Source: DASTFY01 sp963769115
Lineage (GTDB): Bacteria; Actinomycetota; Acidimicrobiia; Acidimicrobiales; Ilumatobacteraceae
NCBI GenBank assembly: GCA_963769115.1
Contig: CAVYKN010000020.1
Span: forward strand, 124,001 to 188,000
Reading direction: 5' to 3'
DNA length: 64,000 nt
How positions within the stretch are numbered: position 1 is the first letter of the stretch; each line of letters starts with the position of its first letter. This document shows, piece after piece, positions 35,694-44,735 of this stretch. Made by a program: the position numbers and the translations under genes. The notes under the pieces were generated by a model. It was given only the letters and a program-made list of their open reading frames with translations. It did no database searches and had not been told where the DNA came from.

Positions 35694-36683
35694 TCAACGG
35701 CGGTCGAGGCTGACCGGCGCCGCCACCCAACGGGCGAGGGCGCGCGCCACTGCCGCGGCGACGGCCGGGCTCTGGTCGATGACGGGGCGGGTCGGTCCGA
35801 GCTCGAGCAGGACGGCGGGCATCTTCGTCTCCCGGAGGACGGGAAGCCGCATCCCGAGCGGGGCGGCGACAGGGACCGGTAGGACCGGCGCCAGCTCGGC
35901 GTGGAGCTGCTCGGCCAGCTGGTGACCACCGAGCGACTCGAAGTCGGCGGTGGCGTAGAAGGCGATGCGGCCTGCCTCCGCGGTGGTCAGCCCGAGGTAG
36001 ACGTCGGCCCGGAAGCGGTTGGCGGCTGCGGCCTGCCGGGCGCCGTCGGGCTCTTCGAGCACGAGCACGGTCGACCCGGCGACCCGCAGGGCCCGGGCGA
36101 GCGTGCGGGCCAGCGCAGACAGGCCGCCGAGCTGGCCCACGACGACGCGCCGGCCGAGCAGCGTGCGCTCACCATGGCTGAGCCGCTCGTACTCGCGCAC
36201 CATGTGCACGGCCGGCCCGGCGACGGCCCGTCCGGACAGGCGGCGGAGCGCTTGCACGGTGTCCGCCCCGCAGATGCCGTCGGCAGGCGTCAGCTCCACG
36301 TTGCGCTGGAACTCGGCCAGGGCGGCGGCGGTGTTCGGGCCGAAGATGCCATCGACCCGTCCGGGGTCGAAACCCAGCCGTCCGAGCTGGCGTTGGAGCT
36401 CGGCCACGTCGTCACCGCGCAGGTTGGGGACGCGCAGGTAGAGCGTGCGGTCACCGAGCTCCCAGCTCGCTTCGACGAGTGCCATCCAGGTGACGCTGTC
36501 GCAGACGCCGTCGGCGGGCAGCCCCCGCGCCTGCTGGAACGCTGACACGCTGGTCTGGGTCTCCTGGCCGTAGTAGCCCCAGTCGGCGGGCGCCGGCGTG
36601 AAGCCGGCCGCGATCAACCGGCGCTGGAGATCCCTGACTGCTTCGCCTCGCTGGCCCCGCTCGAGCGGCAGGGACGTGGTCAC
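35694..36683 (-). CDS. cwlM: CwlM-like protein: two peptidoglycan-binding repeats plus degenerate amidase_3
   Basis: A 329-aa cytoplasmic-looking protein with no signal peptide. Two PG_binding_1 repeats (about residues 8-70 and 88-152; GQRGEAVRDLQRRL, DDVAELQRQLGRLGF) precede an N-acetylmuramoyl-L-alanine amidase_3 fold (about 175-325). The catalytic zinc motifs look lost: where active enzymes have DxGHGG this reads VVVGQLGGLS, and the later SxHxN site reads YLGLTTAEAG; a C-terminal Glu remains (LLELGP). In Mycobacterium the equivalent gene at this place, cwlM, is a phosphorylated regulator of MurA. A regulatory rather than hydrolytic role is likely. Confidence 0.88.
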   Translation of the reverse strand: MTTSLPLERGQRGEAVRDLQRRLIAAGFTPAPADWGYYGQETQTSVSAFQQARGLPADGVCDSVTWMALVEASWELGDRTLYLRVPNLRGDDVAELQRQLGRLGFDPGRVDGIFGPNTAAALAEFQRNVELTPADGICGADTVQALRRLSGRAVAGPAVHMVREYERLSHGERTLLGRRVVVGQLGGLSALARTLARALRVAGSTVLVLEEPDGARQAAAANRFRADVYLGLTTAEAGRIAFYATADFESLGGHQLAEQLHAELAPVLPVPVAAPLGMRLPVLRETKMPAVLLELGPTRPVIDQSPAVAAAVARALARWVAAPVSLDRR

Positions 36684-36732
36684 CGAGGGGCCCCCGCGTG
36701 GGGCGGGGCGACGTGGAGCTCGCTCCGCCCGC

Positions 36733-37071
36733 TCAGAGCGCGGCGGGCAGGAATTCGCTCAGCTCCTGCAGGAGCGCGCTCTTGGGCTTGGCGCCGACAA
36801 GCCGCTTGGCCACCTCGCCGTCCTTGAACACCAGCAGGGTCGGGATGCTCATGACGTTGTACCGCATGGCCAGATCGGGGTTCTCGTCCACGTTCAACTT
36901 GGCGACCGACAACCTGCCGTTCTGCTCGGCGGCCAGCTCCTCGAGGATGGGCGCGATCATCTTGCACGGGCCGCACCACTCGGCCCAGAAGTCGACCACC
37001 ACAGGGGTGTCGCTGGCGCCGACGATCTCGTCGAACGTGGCGGTGGTGAGGGTCTGGATCCCGTGAGCCAT
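36733..37071 (-). CDS. trxA: Thioredoxin
   Basis: A 112-aa thioredoxin with active site FWAEWCGPCKM (about residues 28-38), cis-Pro in SIPTLLVFKDG and full family length. It reduces protein disulfides using electrons from TrxB, whose gene lies 93 bp upstream on the same strand. Start ATG 37071 is preceded by AAGGAAG. Part of the conserved sigM-trxB-trxA-cwlM block. Confidence 0.96.
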   Translation of the reverse strand: MAHGIQTLTTATFDEIVGASDTPVVVDFWAEWCGPCKMIAPILEELAAEQNGRLSVAKLNVDENPDLAMRYNVMSIPTLLVFKDGEVAKRLVGAKPKSALLQELSEFLPAAL

Positions 37072-37164
37072 CAGGAGGGCTTCCTTTCGCGAGCAAGCGT
37101 AGCGACGAGTTCAACCTCGGCTCCGGACCGGCTATTCCACCTGCGTCCGCTCGGGAGGGGCCGC

Positions 37165-38144
37165 TCAGCCGTGGCGGCTGGCTTCCAACCAGCGCTCGGC
37201 GTCGATGGCCGCCATGCAGCCCGAACCGGCCGCGGTGATGGCCTGGCGGTACGTGTGGTCCTGCACGTCACCGCAGGCGAAGACGCCCTCGACGTTCGTG
37301 TAGCTCGAGCCGGGTTGGGTGACGAGGTAGCCCGCGTCATCCATGTCCAGCAGACCCTTGAACAGGTCGGTGTTCGGCCGGTGGCCGATGGCCACGAACA
37401 GCCCGGAGACCGGCAGCACGGATGTCTCGCCCGTGCGGACGTTCTCCACCTGTGCGCCCGCGAGGGACTCCTCGCCGACGCAGGTCCGTCACGACGGTGT
37501 CCCACAGGAACGTGATCCGCTCGTTGGCGAAGCGCCCGGTCCTGCATGATCTTCGAGGCGCGCAGCGTGTCGCGGCGATGGATGACCGTCACCTTGGTCG
37601 CGAACTTGGTGAGGAAGAGGGCCTCCTCCAGCGCGGAGTCCCCGCCGCCCACGACGGCGATCTCCTGGCCGCGGAAGAAGAACCCGTCGCACGTGGCACA
37701 CGTCGACAGTCCGTGGCCCAGCAGCCGCGCCTCCGCGTCCAACCCCAGCATGAGCGACTGCGCTCCGGTCGACACGATGACCGCGTCGGACCGGTAGGCG
37801 TCCTCGCCCACCCAGACCGTGAACGGGCGGGCGGAGAGATCCACCGCGGTGGCCTTGACGGTGAGGTACTCGGCGCCGAAGCGCTGGGCCTGGTCCCGGA
37901 ACCGCATCATCAGGTCCGGGCCCATGATCCCCTCGGGGAAGCCGGGGTAGTTCTCGACGTCGGTGGTCAGCATCAGCTGGCCGCCGGGCTGATCGGACGT
38001 GGACGACGGTTCGCCCTCGATGACGAGCGGCGAGAGGTTGGCGCGGGCGGCGTACACGGCCGCGGTCAGCCCCGCCGGACCCGATCCGATGATGATGACG
38101 TCGCGCACGCCCCCGGCCTGACCGCCGTCCTCTGGTGCTGTCAA
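37165..38144 (-). CDS. trxB: Thioredoxin reductase, frameshifted
   Basis: FAD/NADPH enzyme reducing thioredoxin. The FAD-binding start is VIIIGSGPAGLTAAVYAARA, the redox motif is CATCDGFFF and the NADPH site is VVGGGDSALEEALFL. After KIMQDRA the reading shifts at about 37535 to FANERITFLWDTVVT and again near 37480 to the frame ending VFACGDVQDHTYRQAITAAG and RWLEASRHG. Two indels within 60 bp are needed. Otherwise complete. The start ATG 38144 overlaps the stop of the small membrane-protein gene. Confidence 0.93.
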
Positions 38145-38473
38145 CTCACGTCCCTTCCAGGTCGCGGGTAGCGCTCGACGCTCCCTTCAGCATCAAGAAC
38201 GCGCCCGACGGCCAGGAAGATTCCGGACGTGATCAGGAACGCGATCCACGACTCGCCGGTGAGCTCGGTGAGGGCGCGGATGAGCACCACGCTGAGCAGG
38301 ACCAGCGCGGTGATCGCGCCGGCGATGGCGATGATCCCGAACACCAGCCCGCGCACGACGGTGAGGGCCGGGCGGGTGGTCCGGTCGCGGACGGTGGACA
38401 CGACGCGGTCGATCTGGTCCGTGATCTGCGCGGCCCAGTCCCTGGAGGGTTCGTCGGGCATGGGCCGGGACAT
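38141..38473 (-). CDS. Small two-helix membrane protein
   Basis: A 110-aa protein: a hydrophilic N-terminus (DWAAQITDQIDRVVSTVRDR), then hydrophobic helices VVRGLVFGIIAIAGAITALV and WIAFLITSGIFLAVGRVL. ATG 38473 is preceded by GAGAGGTA; ATG 38461 is an alternative. Coupled to trxB by an ATGA overlap and present between the anti-sigma gene and trxB. The amphipathic-plus-hairpin layout recalls phage-holin-like superfamily III proteins. Function unknown. Confidence 0.72.
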   Translation of the reverse strand: MSRPMPDEPSRDWAAQITDQIDRVVSTVRDRTTRPALTVVRGLVFGIIAIAGAITALVLLSVVLIRALTELTGESWIAFLITSGIFLAVGRVLDAEGSVERYPRPGRDVS

Positions 38474-38526
38474 TACCTCTCGCCCTGTGCGGCCCTGCCC
38501 TCCTGCCCGGACGGGGGCCGGATGAT

Positions 38527-39478
38527 CTACGCGTTGGCGGGATCGACCTTCACGAGCACGACGCACGTGGCCTGATCGAGGAACGCCAGCCGGTTGCCGT
38601 CGGGCGCGGTCTCGATGATGACGACGTAGGCCGGAGCGCCCTGGAACGTGGCGGTGGCGACCGGCGGTGCGTACCCGGCGCAGGGACCGTCGCCGGGGGA
38701 CGCGAGGGCATCGACGAAGGTGAACGCCTCCGTGGCGGCGCGGGCCTCACGGCGGTTGGCCAGCGGTCCGAGATCGGGCAGTGCTCCGCCGGCCCGCCGC
38801 GCCCGTGCTGGCCCGCGGCGCGGCGGCGCTGGTCGCCGCGTCCTCGGTGGCCGCGGCAGGCGCTTCGGTCGCGGGCGCCTCGGACGCCGCGGCAGCGACT
38901 TGCGTGCTCGTGTCGGCGGGGGCGGCATCGGCCGCGGCGACGCCGGCGGTGGTGTCAGCGGCTTCGCCCCCCGCGTCGGCTTCGAGGGTGGCTGTCTCTG
39001 CGGCGCCGCCGTCGGCGGTGTCGACATCGCTGCTGCCGGGGCCGCGCGTCACCACCAGGGCGACGAGGCCCACGGCGGCCGCGGCGGCCAGGCCGCCCGC
39101 CACGGTCCGCACCAGTCGGGTCGAACGCCGGCGGCGCGCCGAGTCGAGCGACGTCACGGTGCCAGCGGCGGCGCTCGCGGCAGAGCCAGGGGCGGTGGCG
39201 CCCGCGGCAGGGAGGGCGGCGACGGCTGCGGCCAGCATTGCCGCCCGGCGGTCCCCGGTGAGCGGGACGACCGGCGAGGCCACGGCTTCGCTCACGGTGC
39301 GCAGCTCGGCGACCAGGGCCATCAGCGCGGGGTCGGCCTCGACCCGGGCGCGCTCGTCCGGTGCGAGCTCGCCGTCCAGGTAACCGCAGGCGAGCTCCTC
39401 GGGGGTCAGCTCGTCGCCGGCTTCCGGGCGCTCGTCGGACGGCCCGGAGGGCCCGCGGGGAGGCGTCACGTCGGTCAT
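38527..39478 (-). CDS. Membrane anti-sigma factor, frameshifted
   Basis: Putative partner of the ECF sigma factor. The N-terminal cytoplasmic segment ELTPEELACGYLDGELAPDE resembles anti-sigma domains but lacks the HxxxCxxC zinc site. One transmembrane helix (VRTVAGGLAAAAAVGLVALVV) is followed by an Ala/Thr-rich extracytoplasmic stretch. A shift at about 38790 is needed to join the C-terminal domain (TEAFTFVDALASPGDG, AYVVIIETAPDGNR), which ends at 38527. ATG 39478 overlaps the sigma gene's stop (ATGA). This matches the RsmA/RslA position next to mycobacterial sigM. Confidence 0.8.
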
Positions 39479-40066
39479 GGGCGCTCTCTTGGACGTTGGA
39501 CGGCGGCCTCCGAGTTCCCGTGGGCGTCTTCGTCGGGTTCGCCGAGGAGGGCGGCCAGCGCGGCGCGGCCCCGGGCGATCCGGGACCGCACGGTGCCCAG
39601 CGGCACGTCGAGCACCTCCGCGATCTGGGCGTAGTCCATGCCCTGGACGTCCCGGAGCACCACGGCGACCCGGAACTCCTCGGGGATCCGGGTCAGCGCG
39701 CCGTCGATGGTGAGCCGGTCGGTCACCGCGGCTCTCCAGGCCGGGAGCGTCACCCGGGCGGTCGAAGGTCTCGCTCCCGGTCGCCACGGGGCGCCGCCCG
39801 CGCCGGCGCAGCTCGTCCAGGCACGCGTTGGTGGCGACCCGGTACATCCACGTGCGCACGGAGGCCCGCTCGTCGAAGCGGGGGAGCCCTCGGACGATGG
39901 CGATCAACGCCTCCTGCGACGCGTCGGCGGCATCGGCGGGGTTGCCGGCGATGCGGGCGCACACGGCGTGGATCATGTCGACGTGGCGCCGCAGCAGCTG
40001 GTCGAGCGCGGCACGGTCACCGTCGCGGGCGGCGGCGACGAGCTGACCGTCGCTGGCCTCCTCCAT
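39475..40066 (-). CDS. sigM: ECF sigma factor (SigM-like), frameshifted
   Basis: ECF RNA polymerase sigma factor of about 196 aa. Region 2 is ADASQEALIAIVRGLPRFDE with VRTWMYRVATNACLDELRRR. The frame breaks at about 39740; the second frame supplies region 4, RIPEEFRVAVVLRDVQGMDY and LDVPLGTVRSRIARGRAALA. One indel is assumed. Position next to anti-sigma, trxB, trxA and cwlM matches mycobacterial sigM. In that genus SigM responds to oxidative and envelope stress; here this is inferred. Confidence 0.88.
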
Positions 40067-40085
40067 GATCAGTCGCGGCCCATGG

Positions 40086-41702
40086 TCAGCCGTCGGGCTC
40101 GATGGCGAGCTCGCCCACCGCGCCCTGGTACGGGTTGGTGGAGCAGGCGTCGGCCGGCGCGAGCTGCGTCAGCCACACCAGCACGTACCGGCCGTCGGAG
40201 TCCCCGAGGGAGAACGTGGCCGCACCCGGGTCGTCGCTGCCCCGCTGAGCTACCGGGTCGCCCCAGTCCTCCTTGCTCGCTCCCGGCGAGGTGGCGGTGT
40301 AGATCGACGCCCGCCAAGGACCACGTGGCCATTGCACCGCCAGCCGCTGCCCGGCGACCGGACCGGACAGGCCGAGAACGAGGCCGATGCCGCTCTTCGG
40401 ATAGAGGTAGCGGGACTCGTAGCAGACCGTGGTCCAGGCCGTGGCGGGATCACCGTCGGTGAGTGCGGCCAGCGCCGCCGGGTTCTCGACACCGTCCCCC
40501 GGTGGCGGATCCAGCTCCTGCACGGCCTCGATGGTGACGGGGCCGGGCTGCGCGGAGCCGAGCTCCCCGAGTGTGGCCGGCACGGAGCCGAGGGTTCCGC
40601 CGGATTCGGTGATGACGTCGGGTCCCTGCGGCTGGGCCGCCGAGGTCCCGCCGTCGTCGCGCGACGCCCAGGCCACGGCCCCGACGCCGACCGCCGCTGC
40701 GGCGGCCAGAACGATGATCGCCGCCCGGGCCCGGCCCCGCACCGGGACCCCGGGGCCCGTGTCGTCGTCGGCCGGTCGGGCCACGCGGGCCGCCCCGCCC
40801 CGGCTGGGCGGGGGAAGGGGCAGGGGAGGCAGGGTGGAGTCGTCGCGACCGTCGGCCGCTTGCACCAGCAGCTCCCGGGCGGCCGCTGCGGTCGGCGGGC
40901 GGTCCTCGGGCCGGCGGGCCAGGAGGCGGGACACGGCATCGGCGACCGCGCCGGGGACCTCGGGCCGGGAGCGGCGGATGGGGGCCGGGTCGCGCTGCAG
41001 GCGGGCGATGGCGATGGCGCCGTCCGTGGTGCCGGTGAACGGGGGCTTCCCCGTGAGGCACTCGTACAGCACGAGGCCCAGCGAGTAGAGGTCGGCCCGG
41101 CCGTCGAGCGGGAAGCCGAGGACCTGCTCGGGCGACAGGTACTTCGCGGTGCCCATCATCACGTTCTCGGCCGTGAGGTCCTCGTGGCTGCGCTCCACGG
41201 CCTTGGCGATGCCGAAGTCCGTCAGCTTCACGCGGCCCTCGGGGGTGACGAGGACGTTGCCCGGCTTGACGTCGCGGTGGACGAGACCGGCCTGGTGGGC
41301 GTGGTCGAGCGCCGCGGCCACCGCTCGTCCGATCACGAGCGTCTCGTCGATGCCCAGCCGCCCGGACTCGTCCAGGAGGTTGCGCAGCGAGCGCCCGGGG
41401 ACCAGCTCCATGACCACCGCCGCCCGGCCGTCGGCCTCGATGGTGTCGTAGATGCTGACGATGTACGGGTGGTTCAGCCCGGCGGCGGAGATGGCCTCCC
41501 GCCGGAAGCGCTCCACCACGACCGGGTCGTCGGCCAGGGATGCCTTGAGCAGCTTGATCGCGACCTGGCGATCGAGCGTCGTGTCGGTGGCCACCCACAC
41601 CTCGCTCATGCCGCCGTGAGCCAGTCGCCGATCGAGACGGTACCGCTTGGCGAGAAGCGTCGGGTGGGCGGCCCCGGCCGGAGGCGGAGCGGTCGTGGCC
41701 AC
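40086..41702 (-). CDS. Ser/Thr protein kinase with discoidin-like ectodomain
   Basis: A 538-aa PknB-type kinase. The N-terminal catalytic domain (about residues 18-280) has GGMSEVW, the ATP lysine in VAIKLLK, HRDVKPGNVLV, DFG and GTAKYLSPEQ, so it should be active. A Pro-rich juxtamembrane stretch and one helix (AAIIVLAAAAAVGVGAVAWA, near residue 335) lead to an outside domain of about 180 residues: NPAALAALTDGDPATAWTT followed by beta-rich segments, resembling F5/8C (discoidin-like) folds. There are no PASTA repeats. It lies where mycobacteria have MviN/MurJ fused to a pseudokinase and a similar ectodomain. 19 bp upstream of sigM. Confidence 0.88.
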   Translation of the reverse strand: MATTAPPPAGAAHPTLLAKRYRLDRRLAHGGMSEVWVATDTTLDRQVAIKLLKASLADDPVVVERFRREAISAAGLNHPYIVSIYDTIEADGRAAVVMELVPGRSLRNLLDESGRLGIDETLVIGRAVAAALDHAHQAGLVHRDVKPGNVLVTPEGRVKLTDFGIAKAVERSHEDLTAENVMMGTAKYLSPEQVLGFPLDGRADLYSLGLVLYECLTGKPPFTGTTDGAIAIARLQRDPAPIRRSRPEVPGAVADAVSRLLARRPEDRPPTAAAARELLVQAADGRDDSTLPPLPLPPPSRGGAARVARPADDDTGPGVPVRGRARAAIIVLAAAAAVGVGAVAWASRDDGGTSAAQPQGPDVITESGGTLGSVPATLGELGSAQPGPVTIEAVQELDPPPGDGVENPAALAALTDGDPATAWTTVCYESRYLYPKSGIGLVLGLSGPVAGQRLAVQWPRGPWRASIYTATSPGASKEDWGDPVAQRGSDDPGAATFSLGDSDGRYVLVWLTQLAPADACSTNPYQGAVGELAIEPDG

Positions 41703-41774
41703 CGGACGACGACCCTAGTGGAGGGGTCCCGCGCCAGCCGGGCATCCCACGCGGGGAGACGGGCCGGCCGGTCG

Positions 41775-41802
41775 GGACAGCGGGGTCAGGACAGCGGGGT
41801 CA
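41775..41802 (+). repeat. Tandem 14-bp repeat GGACAGCGGGGTCA x2
   Basis: Two perfect head-to-tail copies in the 116-bp gap between the kinase and DegV genes, followed by a partial GGCAGCG. This is a short local duplication. It could be a regulator site or slippage. Confidence 0.6.
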
Positions 41803-41818
41803 GGCAGCGTGCCGGCCG

Positions 41819-42658
41819 TCAGGACAGTTTGGTCTGGTACGCCACGCCGATGGCGCCCGGCCCGCAGTGCGCACCGATCACCGCGCCGATGTCCGTCACC
41901 ATCAGCGGCCCGGGGGCGAGCGGCGCGAGCTGGGCCACGAAGTCGTCCACGTCCGGCGTCTCGGCGTGGAGGACGGCCAGCGCCTCGAGCGGACCGGCGG
42001 CCGCCACCCGGTCGACCAGGCTGCGCATCGCCTTCGTGCGCGTGCGCTGGCGGCCGCCCTCCTCGACCCGGCCGTCGCGGATCTCGATGATGGGCTTGAT
42101 GGCCAGCGCCGAGGCCAGCAGTGCCCTCGCGCCCCCGATCCGGCCGCCCCGCCGCAGGTGGTCGAGGTCGTCGAGCACCCCCCACACGTGGGTGCGGCCG
42201 GCCAGGTCCCGGGCCAGGGCGGCCACGTCCTCGAGTCCGCCGCCATCGCGGGCGCGACGGGCGGCGGCGACGGCGATCATCCCCTGGCCCGTGCTGGCCG
42301 AGCGGGAGTCGACCACCTCGACCGTGAGCTTCCCGGCGAACGTCCGGGCGGCGAGCTGCGCGCTCTGCATCGCGCCCGAGAGGAGCTGCGACAGCGACAC
42401 GACGACGATGCTGTCGGCGCCGGCCTCGGCCAGGCTCCGATAGGCCTGCTCGAACTGGCCGGGGGCGGGCGCCGCCGTCTCGGGGAGCACGGGCGATGCC
42501 GCGCAGCGGGCCCAGAACTCGGCCGGGGTCAGGTCCAACCGGTCGACGAGCTCGTCGCCTCCGAAGCGGACGGTCAGCGGGACGATGCGGATGCCGAGGT
42601 CGTCGGCCAACGCCTGCGGCAGGTCACAGGCGGAATCGGTCACGATGCCGACGGTCAT
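41819..42658 (-). CDS. DegV-family fatty-acid-binding protein
   Basis: A 279-aa DegV/FakB-type protein. The N-terminal VGIVTDSACDLP and IRIVPLTVRFGG are the family signature, with SLSQLLSGAMQSAQLAA and EVVDSRSASTGQGMI, then GRIGGARALLASALAIKPII. FakB proteins present fatty acids to the kinase FakA; no fakA is visible here. ATG 42658 is chosen over the 19-residue longer start because it places VGIVTDS at the N-terminus. Confidence 0.88.
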   Translation of the reverse strand: MTVGIVTDSACDLPQALADDLGIRIVPLTVRFGGDELVDRLDLTPAEFWARCAASPVLPETAAPAPGQFEQAYRSLAEAGADSIVVVSLSQLLSGAMQSAQLAARTFAGKLTVEVVDSRSASTGQGMIAVAAARRARDGGGLEDVAALARDLAGRTHVWGVLDDLDHLRRGGRIGGARALLASALAIKPIIEIRDGRVEEGGRQRTRTKAMRSLVDRVAAAGPLEALAVLHAETPDVDDFVAQLAPLAPGPLMVTDIGAVIGAHCGPGAIGVAYQTKLS

Positions 42659-42662
42659 GCCT

Positions 42663-44735
42663 TCACACCCAGGAGGACGGCTCCTCCATCCGATCAGGCT
42701 CGGGCTCAGGCCCACTCGGTGAAGGGGCCGTGGGGTGGTGCTCTGCGGACGCTGCCGCTGCCCGCCGGCGCCGCTTGGCCCGCAGGTGCTGGATCCACCA
42801 CGCGGCCAGCACGAGGGCGGCGGCGATGGTCACGAGGAGCCCGAGCCCGGACAGCGCCGTCGATCGCACCGTGAGGGGCATCGGCGCCGCCAGCGGCGCA
42901 TCGCCCTCGGGCGTCAAGAGGGCGGCCGTCACCCGGAACGTGCCGTTGCTCTTGGCCTCCACCGGCACGCGGAAGGGCGGGCTGTCGGAGGTGACGGTGA
43001 TGATCTGGTCGCCCTCGGGGAAGCTCAGCTTCGGGCTGGTGAGGCGCACCTTCACCTTGAGCGGCTCGGGCCACGTCGTGCGGACGCTGATGGGGATGGT
43101 CGTGCGGCGGCTCGTGATGGTGAACTGCCGCCGATCCATCGGCACGATGCTGCCCGTCACCGCGCCGAGCTCGTCGTCGACGGCGCCGAGGAAGCCGTCG
43201 CGCTGCTCGCCGGTGAGGTCCTCGGCCAGTGACAGGTCCAGCAGGGCCGAGAGCTCGGGCTCCATCGGATCGGTCTCGTCGAGCATCGAGGTCACCTGAC
43301 CGACGGACAGGCGCCGCTGAGCGATGGAGCCGGCGATCTCGGTGCGGTCGGCGACCTCGCCGTCGGGAGGGGGGATGGCCAGCCGGCCGGTGCCGTCGAA
43401 GGTCTTGGCCGCGGCCGTGGTGGCGAAGAGCGCGCTCAGCTCGACGGGCTTCAGCTCGGGGACCTGGCCGAGCAGGTCCTCCAGGGTGCCCAGCAGGACG
43501 GCGTCGATGGGCCAGCCGTCCGGCAACCGCACCGCCACGCCGCGGCCGGGCTGGTCGGCCTGCTCGGCCCGGAGGGTCAGGAGCTCGACGGCGACGTAGT
43601 GGGCGGCGAGGACGGGGTCGGGTGTCTCGACGATCCGCTGCAGCACCGACCGTTCCAGGATGCTGGCCCGCACCACCGAGCCGTCGCTGACCGACAACTC
43701 GACCGTATGCGTGGGATCGGCCTGCAGGCGTACGTCGGTCGTTGCATCGGCACCGACCGGCGCCGGTGGCAGCAGGACGTTCAGCGTGCCGAGGTTGCGC
43801 AGGAGCTGCAGGCCGGCGTCGTCGATGACGGCCGGCGCCAGGAAGAGCGAGCGGTCGGGCGTGACCCCGGGGAACAGGTCACGGAGCGTGTCCTCGCCCT
43901 GGGCCAGCAGCCGGGTGTAGTCGACCGAGAGCCCGGAGCGGGCGCTGCTCGACGGATCCATCGTCACGTACGGCCGGGAGAGCACCTGCCGCCCGCGCAG
44001 CGCGACCGTCAGGTCCTCGACGATCTGCTGGTCCTCGGGAGAGGTGCTCGTCGACAGCCGCTCCAGGAGCTCGGGAGGCAGGCTCACGGTGGTGGGCGCC
44101 TCCGGGTTGTGCTGGAGGGCGGCGACGAGCTGGGTCAGATCGGTCCGGACCTGCTCGTCGACGACGATCGAACCGCTCACCTGTGCGGCCGGCGGGCTGG
44201 TCACCGACGCCACGAGCGCCACCGACATGGGCACCACCGGCACCGTGTCGTCCCGGCGCTCCACGAAGCTGAGCAGGGAGGCGAGGACGTCGTCCTCCGG
44301 CGTCCGGAGCTCGAACGTGACGGGATAGAGGCCGGGCGAGCTGAAGCGCAGGGTCGTCTCGCTGTCGTCGGTGGAGCGGCGAACCGTGGGCACGGTCAAG
44401 CTCAGGCGGCCGGCGGCGTCCCGGGGCACGTCGGTCAGCGGGACGGAGAGGAGGTCCACGGCGCCGCCGAGCTCGTCGCCGTCGTCGAGCAACCCGTGGA
44501 GGTCGTTGCGCGGGGAGCGCAGGCGGGAGGACACGGTGATGACGAGCTCGGTCGTGTCGGGCACGGTGCCGGTGACGGCCATCGTCGTCGTCAGTGGTTC
44601 CTCCGGCGCCAGGACCAGCTTCTGGCTCACGAGCCGCAACGTGGTCGCGCCGGACGACTGGGCCTGCGCCGGGACGGGCGTCAGCGCCGTCCCCACGAGC
44701 GCGGCCGCCACGGCCGCGAGCCACCCGCGCCTCAC
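42663..44735 (-). CDS. DUF6049 secreted membrane-anchored protein
   Basis: A 690-aa envelope protein. It has a signal peptide (WLAAVAAALVGTALTPVPAQA), a long extracytoplasmic region of beta-rich domains including the YP/GW-type stretch LPDGWPIDAVLLGTL and GWPEPLKVKVRLTSP-like segment, and a C-terminal transmembrane helix (LVTIAAALVLAAWWIQHL) with a basic cytoplasmic tail. This is the Rv3909-like family that adjoins mviN in actinobacteria, so a role in wall assembly is suggested. GTG 44735 overlaps the GNAT stop (GTGA). Confidence 0.85.
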   Translation of the reverse strand: MRRGWLAAVAAALVGTALTPVPAQAQSSGATTLRLVSQKLVLAPEEPLTTTMAVTGTVPDTTELVITVSSRLRSPRNDLHGLLDDGDELGGAVDLLSVPLTDVPRDAAGRLSLTVPTVRRSTDDSETTLRFSSPGLYPVTFELRTPEDDVLASLLSFVERRDDTVPVVPMSVALVASVTSPPAAQVSGSIVVDEQVRTDLTQLVAALQHNPEAPTTVSLPPELLERLSTSTSPEDQQIVEDLTVALRGRQVLSRPYVTMDPSSSARSGLSVDYTRLLAQGEDTLRDLFPGVTPDRSLFLAPAVIDDAGLQLLRNLGTLNVLLPPAPVGADATTDVRLQADPTHTVELSVSDGSVVRASILERSVLQRIVETPDPVLAAHYVAVELLTLRAEQADQPGRGVAVRLPDGWPIDAVLLGTLEDLLGQVPELKPVELSALFATTAAAKTFDGTGRLAIPPPDGEVADRTEIAGSIAQRRLSVGQVTSMLDETDPMEPELSALLDLSLAEDLTGEQRDGFLGAVDDELGAVTGSIVPMDRRQFTITSRRTTIPISVRTTWPEPLKVKVRLTSPKLSFPEGDQIITVTSDSPPFRVPVEAKSNGTFRVTAALLTPEGDAPLAAPMPLTVRSTALSGLGLLVTIAAALVLAAWWIQHLRAKRRRRAAAASAEHHPTAPSPSGPEPEPDRMEEPSSWV

